DNA of 64,000 nt from Sipunculus nudus (Eukaryota; Annelida; Sipuncula; Golfingiida; Sipunculidae). Both the position numbers and the translations under genes were made by a program. Positions 53,880 to 64,000 of this stretch are shown piece by piece. The stretch is taken from positions 83,675,056-83,739,055 of the forward strand of contig CM049310.1 in the NCBI GenBank assembly GCA_026874595.1. The letters are read 5' to 3'. The notes beneath the pieces are model-generated. The model saw nothing but the letters and a program-made list of their open reading frames with translations. It ran no database searches and had not been told where the DNA came from. The number at the start of each line of letters is the position of its first letter. The stretch's first letter is position 1.

Positions 53880-55168
53880 TTAAACAGCATTAATCTCTAT
53901 ATTATAATTGACGGCGATGGCACTTACCGCTGTTACTCCTCTGTGGCCACGCCTCAGAAATGCTCGTTATTGGCCTCGGGAACAATGCTATGTGTGTCCT
54001 AAGGGGCGTCATTTCCATATTTTCTGACAAATCCTGAAGAATTTGACATTATTTCTCGGAGAGCCTATCGCAGCACCATTATCAGAAACTACGACAGATA
54101 ACCAGGCCGAAGTGAAATCGGACCACCCGTGGAAAACCCAACCTCCACAAACCTTGCCGAAGTTCCGCGGAATTGTCCCGGGCATAAAAGGCTAATATGC
54201 TAATGATCTTAATGTAAGTAATATTAATACTAATTTCGCACTTTTGTTCATCAGCTCAATTATCATTTGTTTACTGGTACTGGATCTAAATATAGCATCC
54301 TCCATACTTTTTGCCCCCCCCCCCCTTATAAACAACACACCCTCGGCAGTATTACGTGTTCTGAATAGCTAAATTCACTGCAGGTTCCATTTCATCTTAT
54401 TTAACTAATTCCTCGAAAGTGTTTTAATATTTTTAGTAATTTGTTTAGGGCATAATATGTTCTCCACTTTGCTGTTTATTTTTGTTATGTGTGATAATGC
54501 AGACCATCTATAATTTGATTGATTGTTCGCCATTTTGTTACATTTGTCTTAACAATATAGCCAGTAGTTTTGTTTGTTCAGAAATCTTCAAAAATAACAA
54601 TCACCTCGAGAACTATAACATGTTTGAAAAGGTAAAATATATCAAGCTATAAAACTTGAAAAATGTAGATGCATTTTGTGAAGAGCATCATGTTGCATTG
54701 GTCATTGTTCGCACCGTGCTTGCCCTCTAGTCCATATACGGATCATCATGTCCTGTGGCATGTGATATATCACTACAAGATGTCATTACGAAATGTCAGT
54801 CCAGCGGAGATATATCACATGACATGATGTCCCATGTAGACTTGGTCAGTTCCTCAACTTAGACGAATACATGACGTAAGACAACGTTGTCCGAAAGCAG
54901 ACAAACTAAACATAGAGGGCCTAATCTGCTCCTAAAAGTTTGATAAATTACGCGTTTATGTATTATCTTTCCCTGAATTTACAGAAAATACTTATTGTAT
55001 CTATAATAAACGGTTGCGGTTCGCGATTACTTCATTCACACTAGATTGACATATGTATGTATATGATTATATGTATTTTAATGTGAATGTATTTTATATG
55101 TATAATTTAACAGGGCCTAGTGGAAGAACAGAATGATCTCTGAACAGGTTGCCCCGTATAAATATATT
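53880..55168. other. No gene recognised
   Basis: Moderately GC-rich at 53900-54190; a minus frame ending at a GTAAGT (about 54008-53925) is unsupported. A TGTGATATATC inverted pair lies at about 54758-54825. Confidence 0.4.
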
Positions 55169-55170
55169 GA

Positions 55171-55214
<44 letters not shown>

Positions 55215-55231
55215 TAATAATAATAATAATT
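55169..55231. repeat. (AAT)n microsatellite
   Basis: AAT units with one interruption (ATGATAAT). The Leu-rich and Ile-rich minus frames across it are artefacts. Confidence 0.9.
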
Positions 55232-56185
55232 GATACCAACCAAACGGTTTCCATTTGGATACGAATGATGGCGCTGTAGTACAATGGCACAATTTTTGAT
55301 AGATAGCGCTGCGGCAAGTAATTCGGGATTTAGGAAACGAAAGTGGAAAGTACCTCTAAAACATATCTGGCATCGGCCCCGAATCTTAAGGGCAGGAGGC
55401 GTTTTCTAGATGAGACAATGGAGGCTGATCGAGCATCGATTCATTTCCCCCGTAAATGACAGCAGAGATTCAGTGAAAAATGTTAAATGGCGCTGATAGT
55501 TCTAATATATGACCCAGCCTTAATAGAAACTTCATTTTAGTATGACAAGTCCTGTATGCGCTATCGAAAATTTTGAACTGGTGACGCCTTGTATACTTTT
55601 TAGGCCTATTTTAATTTAACATTTATTATTTTTTTACATTTATTTTTCTTCTGCCTGTCTGTCTGTCTCTCTTTTGACCACCTGACGAAGAAGCCTGAGA
55701 CTGACTTTCTAATTTTGCTAGAGTCTCTCGGGTCAAATATATTTCATTTTTCATTTCAGCTCTATGAGTTTCTATTAACCTGTAGCAGCTCTTCTCTGTG
55801 GTAAATGTTTTAAATTTGATTAACATAAAATGGAAACTAAGTGAGATATTACCTTTAATGTAAATTTAAGGTGTTGGACTTTTTCTTTAATATAAAATGG
55901 ATCTGAACAATACAGGAGCAACGATGTCTATAATTTTGGAAATTTAATATTGGAGAATCCACATTTCTTTAGTTCCGTTCCTTATGATGAACAGTTAAGT
56001 CTAATAGCCACGTATAGTAAAGAAGTTCAATCCATTTCATTAATAATGACTCTATTGCGAAATATCGACTTCTTTCTCAACCAGATAATACGTGACATGT
56101 TGTGGGGAACATGTATGAGAAAATATAACAAACAATATGACATATCGGCGGAGTTTTAATTATCAAAATATCTTTTTCACCATCA

Positions 56186-56189
<4 letters not shown>

Positions 56190-56258
<69 letters not shown>

Positions 56259-56264
56259 ATATAA
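56190..56264. repeat. (TA)n microsatellite
   Basis: Long TA run with one phase shift (ATTATATA), 140 bp beyond the end of the CD225 gene. Confidence 0.9.
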
Positions 56265-56401
56265 TCATATCTAAATATTTCTATCATCTATAATATACAC
56301 GCATTTGCACGTTTATAATATAATATCCGCACAACTTCAATATAAAAGCATATTATAAGCCATGTCGTACATGTACAGCAGATTCTGTGTCACGTGCTTT
56401 G

Positions 56402-56586
56402 TTATTGTGCTTTCACAACAGTGGTAACGATTCTTGTCGTTACCATAACGACAAACAGCACACAGCCAATCACCAGGCCAGCAAAACTAAACTTTCTGGC
56501 CAGTCTTCCTTTCACAGCCGCCTTCTCGTATTCTCCCCGCGCATGCGCGGCACGTGACTCACGAGCGTTTACAAAACCCAGCAGCC
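56402..56586 (-). CDS. CD225 gene exon 2
   Basis: 185 nt after a T-rich acceptor (CTTTTTCAG), ending at TAA 56404-56402. Encodes the loop and second transmembrane helix of the CD225 domain. The opposite strand also has an open frame here, which is a shadow. Confidence 0.86.
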
Positions 56587-58310
56587 CTGAAAAAGTAAAA
56601 CTGTGACGTCAGGACTGCATGATCCTGCAACGATACTAAATGTTAAAAAATTATAACATTTTATGTCAATGGGATTGTATTTTATTTTATTCTTTAGAAC
56701 AGAACTTCCCAAAACAACATATGTAGTACGTATGCGTGTGCAGCCAAAAAAAAGGACGCCTGTCCTTCCATTAGTACGTATACATGCGTATGCGATACGT
56801 ATAGAACAAAACCTCGAATACAGTAAAAGCGTCGCAGGAGTGGATACGTCAAAGTGTGGACCCCCCCCCCCCCTCCCATTACCATGCGTATGCATTTTCA
56901 ATCACTGCGAATGCCAAGTTAAAGATAATGCAAAAAAATTTAATATGTATTTTCTAATATGTATTTTAGAATCAAGAATGGTTCTTCATGTAGTTAATAT
57001 ACTTTTTAATATAAATATGATATGGATAATAAAATTTGTATGCATTAATATATATCGTAATTTTGTCATTTTAGGAATTAATTATTTCTACGTGTGTTTT
57101 GTAGGAATATAGTGCAGATATTTACGCAAGGAGCGCGAGAATCAACTTTAGCCAGCAAATTGTAGCAGCCTGCCACTCAAACGTCAATTATTAATTAACT
57201 GAAGACGTGGCAGGTCCCTGGCGCTGTCAGTTTATTTTTAAAAAAGGCCTGCATGCCATGTTGTCAAGGCTAGCAAAACTGTCGCATAATTGTCCATAAT
57301 AAATCGATTTGTTTTGTTTTATCCGATATAACAAGAACTTAAGTGTACATATTCTATATTAAGATAAGCTTATCAAGATAAGCAGTGCTCAAGCTCAAAA
57401 GACTGCAGCTACCTGCGGGTCATGATCAGTCAAGCGTAAGCTCCATTTGCCAGCCAATCAGCAACTGAAGTACGTGTTGGTTCTATCAAGGTTAACATGT
57501 GATCCTGTTTTATCGCCATGTGGGGGTTGGACAGGTCAGTTAAAATACTACTGTTTCTGAATGGTTAATTATGTATGCTTAATTATCAATTACACATTTT
57601 TGTGACAAGGTGGGTATAAAATGACCAAGTAGTTTGCAAATGTTCTGGAAAATGAACATTTTATGATTTTTTTATCGATATTAAGACCCTTTAAGGCCAA
57701 AACAGATTAAAGGTATGGTTCTCAGGCACCGCCCGCGTCAATTTTAAAACCCCGCATCAAAGATTTTTATTTTAATTTTCAATCGAAACTAACCAATTTT
57801 GAGCTCCAGCCGCTCGGACATTTCTTTCCGGAAGATAAAATCATACAATTTTCCTGTGTTTAGCAAAATAAATCTATTTTTATCATGCGTTTCCCTTATC
57901 ATTTGACATTTTTAACGAAACATACAAAATATGAAAAAAAAAAAAACCGCCCGCCCGCATTGATTTCTGAAAAAAATGCCTGAGAACTTAACCTTATTTT
58001 TTTTTTGCCTAATGACAACTTTTTGCGACTGGCAATAGATGTCTTTTTCTGTCGACGTGTATATGTGTGTAAACATTTACTACCTACACATGTAGTAAAT
58101 AAAATATTGCTGGGCCTAAATATTAATAAAAATATAAATACCAAGAGGCAGACAGCAGAAGATCATGACGACAATGGACAGCTTGTAGTGATGTGGCGGT
58201 CTGGGTGGGAGAGGCAGTTGAACAGTTCTGACGGCAGGGGGCGCTTGAGTCACCGGCTGCGGATATGGATTTTGCACCATATGTACCGGAACGTTGGTTG
58301 GCGGATCCAT
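56402..58310 (-). CDS. CD225/dispanin (IFITM-like) membrane protein, two exons
   Basis: Exon 1 is 58310-58142 and exon 2 is 56586-56402, both minus strand, phase 1 join, 117 residues. The N-terminal 40 residues are proline-rich (NPYPQP, LPLPPRPP). The CD225 domain starts SIVVMIFCCLPLG with adjacent Cys52-Cys53, positions palmitoylated in IFITM relatives. Exon 2 carries the intracellular loop ARESRAAHARGEYEKAA and a second hydrophobic helix AGLVIGCVLFVVMV before a short basic tail and TAA. The intron follows CCLPL-G, where I recall CD225 genes being split. The ATG has a good context (ACAATGG). Intron 58141-56587 contains a Harbinger-like MITE. Domain family is firm; whether it acts in membrane-fusion control like IFITM, or as another dispanin, cannot be told. 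Confidence 0.86.
57695..58009. mobile_element. PIF/Harbinger-like MITE copy C, inside the CD225 intron
   Basis: Terminal repeats AAGGTATGGTTCTCAGGCAC and ATGCCTGAGAACTTAACCTT, edges GGC/GCC, duplication TAA (57692-57694, 58010-58012). It sits 132 bp inside the CD225 gene intron, downstream of the exon 1 donor. Confidence 0.8.
58142..58310 (-). CDS. CD225 gene exon 1
   Basis: 169 nt from ATG to CTTG/GTATTT. The open frame runs a few codons past the donor into the intron, which hides the split. Encodes the proline-rich head and the first half of the CD225 membrane segment. Confidence 0.85.
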
Positions 58311-58619
58311 TGTAATTCACTGAGAGACATTAAAATGACGATACAATGATGGAAATAAAACCGACGAGGATCACCCTCAGTTTTGCTGCTTTAATGTATT
58401 CCTGACGTTATTCCTAAATAAGCTGACGTTTTGAAACTGATGACAGGGCGGTTTAAAACCTATGATAACAACTGTCCTATTAAAGGGTTTAAAATATTAA
58501 TGCATACAATTTTTGGAAAGCATTCCATTATATCTATGCCAAAACATAAGTCTAAAATTATTCATATTTAATATCTACACTACAGTAATGCAACAAAAAA
58601 TTAATAAATTATTTTACGT

Positions 58620-58965
58620 TTGGTAACGTGCACCAGAACGAACCAATCTGCCTTCATTGCCACCGCCAGGAGGGTGTGTTCATCCCCGTTCGTGTGTAAG
58701 TTCACTACATAACCCAGGCAGTCATGAACGGAATCTCATGAAATTCTCAGGGCATGGGCCAATGAAGAACCGAATAGATTTGGGTGTGGATCCGGAACAT
58801 GATAAGGATTCAGGAAGGAATATTCACAAATGTGCAGTCACTTATGCACGATTACACCTGGGAATATGGACCGAATATGTGAATGCAAACACCGTTGGGG
58901 GGGGGGGGGGGGGGAGCATCGCAGAGGCTTTCTTTTCTCTCGAATGCAGTTTCCAGTATTTTATC
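58620..58965 (+). repeat. Probable dispersed repeat with G18 tract
   Basis: A 103-codon frame here is low in coding character and runs through a poly-G tract (58897-58914). Features such as TGTGGATCCGGA and GATTCAGGAA resemble dispersed repeats seen in many animal genomes. Uncertain. Confidence 0.3.
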
Positions 58966-61136
58966 TAATTTCATTTATATAAGCGGCTATTGGGAAATGG
59001 GCGACAAGGGCCTCCACTGCACGCAGCCCGGCCATTTAATCAATTCAGTCTGACCAGCCAAACAAAATTGGATCTTATTTTTTTTCTCTCTTTTATGCCG
59101 ATAAAATATTTAGTAGCGTAGAGTGACTGTCCCTATTCGATCGATCGCTATTTCAAGTGTGCGGTGCAGCGAGGATCTAAAACTGGAAATAGGCTTTCTG
59201 AAGGTATAATATTGCACATTATTGTCATATATTGGCTTGGTAATTTAACTTTTTTTTTAATTTGTGAATTGATGTTATGTAAAAGAGTAATAAAATGCAT
59301 GTCTATGCACGGAGCTAGATCGAGATGTTCATTAAGGCATATATACCTGTATATCTTCATTTTAATATTTACCGTTCGACTTTGTCGCTTTAGATAAAGT
59401 ATTATAACATTATCAAACTTAAGGCTTGCAAATATAATTTTAAATACATACCTGATATTTTTCAAAAGGCGCAGGGCACAGAAGCCGATGTTCCTGTTTG
59501 TTCTATAGTATGGATAATGCTATGGCGCGAAAACTGAACGTTGTTTCCTAGGGGGGAAATCCAAGGATCACGTGGTCAACGAATCTGACTGAATCTTTGT
59601 GACGTCATACGTTTTCCGCACTTCCTCATGTACATCTCTATACAAGAATGCCTTTATAATAATTTATATGATAAAATTCACCCTGCGCGCAGTCGATGGA
59701 GCTATTATTAGTGATTATTTTAGTTTTTAAAGTCAGTTTTACCAACTATATGCAAAAATATAAATTTAGCCTAGTGATGTTAAATTAAGGCCGTAAGAAC
59801 ATGACAGACATCTATAACAATAATGTTCAAAAATAATTTATTATCAAGAAACATAGGAAGCTACCGTTTCTGACGCATTTGATCAATTGATAAATTTATG
59901 TTGAAAGATACAGAATTTGCTTTAACTCCCCAGTCCATGATTGTAATTTAGTGTAAAATGGTTCATTTTCGACAATTAGCTTACGGGAGTGACTTATAGA
60001 AGTTACTTTGGTGCAGTTTATAGTTTCCATGGAGATACCACACAGTACGGTCTAGAGAAAATGGACTAAAGTTAAGCCACGTTTCCACTTTTACAAGTCC
60101 TGTGGATGTGGACCCGGATAAAAAACATGAACAAGGAAATTTTAAAGTCTGTCCATTTGTGCAATGAGGATATGTTTTTGTAGTTGTCCGTACAGGCATA
60201 TGCTGGGTTTCATGTTTTAGAGTTGGAATACCTGAAAACCGCATTTACAATCATAATTATGGACACATACACAAAAAGTGTCCGCATCCGTATCCTTGAA
60301 CAGGCATCGCATCGTGAAGCGACCAGACGGGGTTAGATTTATGAGGGGACCTGGACACCTGACATACTTTTAAATGACGGACCCATTTTGAACAAAACTA
60401 GGACATTTTCAGCATGCAAGTTTGACATAATTTAGCATTTCCTGATCCTGAAAAAAAGAAAAGGCATGCAAAAGTGTTCTTGGTTGAATATTAAATAAAT
60501 TTGTATTTGTCAATATCAGGCCTACTGATTACCGTGCAGAGAAGGACCACGTTGTCTGCGCCGGTGGTGGGTTGCGAATGGAGTGATTTACGGGCCTATG
60601 ATGGATAATCATACTATAATATGAGTATTTGGGCGTGGTCTACAAAAATCGTTATTCCGCTCCAAACATTGCCGATATGTCCCATTGTCACTAAACTCTC
60701 TCTAAAAATATATGTTGTCTTAAAGCTCTCCTCGAAGTATTTTCGTACCACATCCCCGGTTTAATTCTCCCAGTTACTTGAATCCGCTCATAGGGGCTGC
60801 CATTACGTGTACACACTAAATTCTGGATGTCACAGGTCGCCTGTCCATAATATGGGAATACTGCTGAGGTCCTGTTATCGAGTTTTACGTGCTTTAAGCG
60901 GTAAAGGACCGGCTGTGTACCCACATGGACAGATGAGCAGAGCTGAACATACAGCGAGGCCGTATCAACACACCCTGCGACTTACACTGGAAGTTGTTAC
61001 TTGAGAAAGACAGCGCACAATTTACCGGATTATGGGTCTCCTGAAGTAGTACACAGAACTCATTAGTAAAATTTAGAGAAATGTTTGAATATATTTGGTT
61101 AAAGTCACGTGCAGTGACAAGACAAACTTACCTTTT
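58966..61136. other. No gene assigned; open segment at 60690-61006
   Basis: Frames on both strands are open across 60690-61006 with splice-like edges, discussed as a finding. A minus frame at 59981-60244 is preceded by GTTTTCAG but has no domain. Confidence 0.4.
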
Positions 61137-62028
61137 TTAGCTCAGCAGACTGAAAGTCATCTGAGCTATAGCGATCATGCACCCTTTGACCGTCGTCTGT
61201 CTTACAGTCCGGCCATAAACAAGGCACAAATCGTAACCGCCTGACATTGAGTCTTCTAACTCGACATCCAGAGAGGTCCATTATAAATCTCCTTGGAAAC
61301 CTGAAATTAGGTCTCTGTTACCCACATATCCTCCGAGTTATGGAACTTGTAAGTACCCCCCCCCCCCCCAGAATAATTAAAAATTTGATACAAAAGCTCA
61401 AGCATCTGAATAACTATTGCATTAGTCGCCATGATTCTCTGCATGCATATTGAATATGTAGTGTTTCATCAGTTTCTGCAGACTGTTGGCGCAGCCTGTA
61501 TTTTCTTATATTTTTATACATTTTTTTATATTTTAAGGCCTTGAAATGAAGTGGTCGTCCGTTAACAGTGCACAAATCGTAACTATTAGGCCTTGAATCT
61601 TCTAACTGTACATCCATTGAGGTCCTAGGCGAATCTCCTTGGAAACCTGAAATTAGGTCAAAATGACCTGAATTCTGCAAGATATGAGAAAGAACATGAT
61701 TTGAGCACTCAATAGGACAGATTTGCATGATTGGTAGACCTAGAAACTTCTAATTTGATTAAGATTGAGAGAGGTTCCTATAAAAATTTCTTGGAAACCT
61801 GAAATATTGTCAATGTGAGCTATATTCTGCGCGCTGCTGTGTTAACGAACACGATTTTAATACTGTTAGCCAGATGGACACAAATGGTAGCTGCTGGATA
61901 TAGAGTAAGGTAACTGTAACCTATATCTAAGGTCGATTGGCAAAATTCATGATTTTGAGCACTCTTGGCTCATTTTACCTATTGTTCAAGGTTCCTTAAA
62001 TTCAGCTGTCATGGCCCATGGGCACTAG
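61137..62028 (+). mobile_element. Helitron-like non-autonomous element, copy 2
   Basis: Same start (TAGCTCAGCAGACTGAAAGT), same body (GGCACAAATCGTAACCGC, TTGATACAAAAGCTCAAGCA, C-tract) and same end (ATGGCCCATGGGCACTAG then T) as copy 1, with an extra internal module set. The terminal hairpin GCCC-AT-GGGC is perfect. Confidence 0.58.
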
Positions 62029-63917
62029 TTCATATTTTGTTACGACCAAAATGGATATGCGTTGTTATAGTGCCTCACAGCAAGCGGGACTGGTCAATTT
62101 GTCAAGCTTTTATTTATGAAACACGTTTCCCACACGTTGGACAAAGAAAATTTTCCCAGGATAAACATCTAAATTTCCCAATGATTCCACAGAGAATACT
62201 CATTTTATGTAATTATTCTTACAATTAATGTGATTTTAGTGGATTTACGCAATGTACAGCTGAGTAGTTCAGAACTTAGGACAGTAATTTAGAGCCCAAT
62301 GCGGATCTGCAATTCTAGGATATCCAAGGATGTTTCTGGAAGCTATAAGAATTTACAGTCTTTCCAGGTAATCAAGGAGGCGCGGGAACAGTATATATTA
62401 AAGCACAAACATCCGAATATGAATTTAAAAGGATCTTTGAATCTTGCGCCTGCTACCATCAGATATACATTAATCTGAAGATTAACAACAAATTAAGTGT
62501 ATACAAGTACTTAATTCTTTATTTGCATTTTATACAATAAACATCTTGTTGAAATAATTACATTTTTACACCTTTTGCATGGAAGCATTTATACAGAAAA
62601 ATACTAAATTATATATGATTACAATATCACTAGCGAGGAGAATTATTTTCCGTCGAGTTCAGGGTGACAACTTTACAATGGCACAGACAACGAAACCGGA
62701 AAACAACGCTGCCTTGATTCCTAATCATGAAGTAATAAAGAGACAATAAAATATTCATATAAAAACACTGCTACACTTATTTCAATGCATGGAACTCAAA
62801 ACTGTATATGCCGGCAGTATCTTGTTGACAAATAAAAGATTCATACACATTTCATACCAACTCCGCTTTATAAGAGCTGATCTAAGGGGTGGGGGCGTTT
62901 TTCGGCCTAAAACATGGGAAATAAAAGATCACTTATTGCCAAAAAAAACAGTAGTGTACTAAACCTTTTCAACTGTCACACACTGCATCATTACAGCCTG
63001 AATTTCCCAAAGGTTCCTACGCCACTGGATGGGAAAACACCCGGATACCCCCCCCCCCCCCTACGTTTCGCACCTAGCGTCTGTCACTTAACCACTGTCC
63101 CTGTCCCCGCCCCCTTCCATTCTGGAGTCCTTTATCCGCTCTTGTTTACTGTCTTCTCATATTTTTACAAGCAAGCTAATACATATAAATAAATACATGA
63201 TTTTTTCATTAGTTGAAGCCGTTATTTAAAATTAGTATCGAACAATGTATTAGTATGGATAAACATGAGACACTGCTTCACCGGTTATTATTGGTTTTAA
63301 GGGTGAAAATGTTTCCATCGCATAGAAAACAAAAATCAGGGCACACTGGCCTAATTAAGGCTAGATCAGTCCCTGCAACTCAATGTTAAGTCAGCTTAGT
63401 AAGTATAAAACATGAAACGTGCCAATAAAATGTTCCTTATAAAAACTTACGGCATGGAATTTGAGAGGAGACATGAGTGGATAAATTTGGATGAAGTTAT
63501 GGTTATAAAATGGCTACATTAAGTATAAAACTATTGAGGAGATGGCAAATGAAACAGTTTTTACGTTTACAATACAACACACGAAAATAAAAGGTGTCCC
63601 GCCTTCGTAGCATAATGCAGGAATGCTCAGAAAGGACGATAATAACATCTTTACATGCCTTATAGTAGGAAAGTTTGGCAGATTTTTACTTCTATACAAG
63701 ATATATATTAGGAGAGTACTAATAGTCTTGATCATGGTGCGATGGTAATCTGTGCAATAACGTTTCTAAGAAAACTAAATCGCATGCACTAAGGCTTTCT
63801 AAGGGCCCATGGAGAGCAAAACCTTTAATGTTATACAAAATGTTATGCCTCTTCATGTAGTCTGCAGTTCATCCTAAACACCCCATTACCATTAAGGGAA
63901 ATAAATACATTTTTCAG
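62029..63917. other. No firm gene
   Basis: AT-rich, C-tract at about 63048-63061. Only the weak exon candidate at 62659-62720 stands out. Confidence 0.4.
62659..62720 (-). CDS. Candidate terminal exon, unidentified
   Basis: Minus strand: strong pyrimidine-rich acceptor (TTTATTACTTCATGATTAG), then an open frame reading IKAALFSGFVVCAIVKLSP to TGA, followed about 140 bp later by AATAAA (62523-62518 on the minus). Hydrophobic, membrane-like end. An overlapping + frame (MAQTTKPENNAALIPNHEVI) is also open, so strand is uncertain. Confidence 0.25.
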
Positions 63918-64000
63918 CTCCACGACCAGTTGGTTGATATCAATGGCAAGATTGGAGCACTCACGGTGCTCATTCCGAGAAATCACTATGGTCTAACATT
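63918..64000 (+). CDS. Partial exon of an unidentified gene, cut by the window end
   Basis: After an ATTTTTCAG acceptor the + frame is open to the end of the window: begins LHDQLVDINGKIGALTVLIP. It is GC-richer than its surroundings and all three minus frames contain stops. I do not recognise the protein. Chance is possible for 27 codons. Confidence 0.38.

Noticed and set aside
53925-54008. Minus ATG frame ending at a consensus GTAAGT donor
   Set aside because: Adjacent sequence matches a dispersed repeat and no downstream exon was found.
55330-55350. GGAAACGAAAGTGGAAAG, resembling an interferon-response element near the IFITM-like gene
   Set aside because: Spacing differs from the consensus and it lies over 1 kb beyond the 3' end of that gene.
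55626-56159. Minus frame 55626-55826 (acceptor-like start, AATAAA near stop) and + frame 55893-56159
   Set aside because: Both read like proteins in places but have no recognised domain and conflicting strands; evidence too thin.
56663-57112. 149-codon + frame
   Set aside because: Includes a C-tract and AT-rich sequence in the CD225 intron; no domain or splice support.

Overview
This is a window of animal nuclear DNA. It is AT-rich, the genes are split by GT-AG introns, and there are many microsatellites, minisatellites, MITEs, SINE-like repeats and one LTR retrotransposon. The repeats (CGTCCGTCC-bearing Helitron-like elements, tRNA-headed SINEs) and the invertebrate-style DYRK4-type kinase suggest a marine invertebrate, most plausibly a mollusc. 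The species cannot be fixed from sequence alone.

The main gene is a class-II DYRK protein kinase, closest to DYRK4, on the + strand. I joined 13 coding exons from 9312 to 37790 with all phases agreeing, giving a predicted 637-residue protein. A second TATA-headed first exon at 25105-25230 joins exon 3 in phase and would give a 622-residue isoform with a basic, nuclear-signal-like N-terminus. The introns hold pogo/Tigger-like MITEs, SINEs, several minisatellites and a decayed duplicate of the start of the first kinase exon. A poly(A) signal follows the stop codon.

From 38 to 44 kb there are tandem repeats, another small MITE, a long TA tract and a Helitron-like element. From 44.4 to about 48.75 kb there is a minus-strand, 5'-truncated Ty3/Gypsy element. 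Its single long pol frame has integrase before reverse transcriptase/RNase H, the reverse of ordinary Gypsy order and typical of the Gmr1-like group. A polypurine tract and a 734-bp 3' LTR follow.

From 49 to 55 kb the DNA is mostly dispersed repeat: Helitron-like starts, tandem GGAGCTAGCATC modules and a LINE endonuclease relic. At 56.4-58.3 kb, minus strand, a compact two-exon CD225/dispanin (IFITM-like) gene encodes a 117-residue membrane protein. A PIF/Harbinger-like MITE sits in its single intron.

From 58.3 to 64 kb I see another Helitron-like copy, repeats, and a few open segments with splice-like edges that may be exons of unidentified genes. The clearest is a + strand partial exon running off the window end at 63918-64000.
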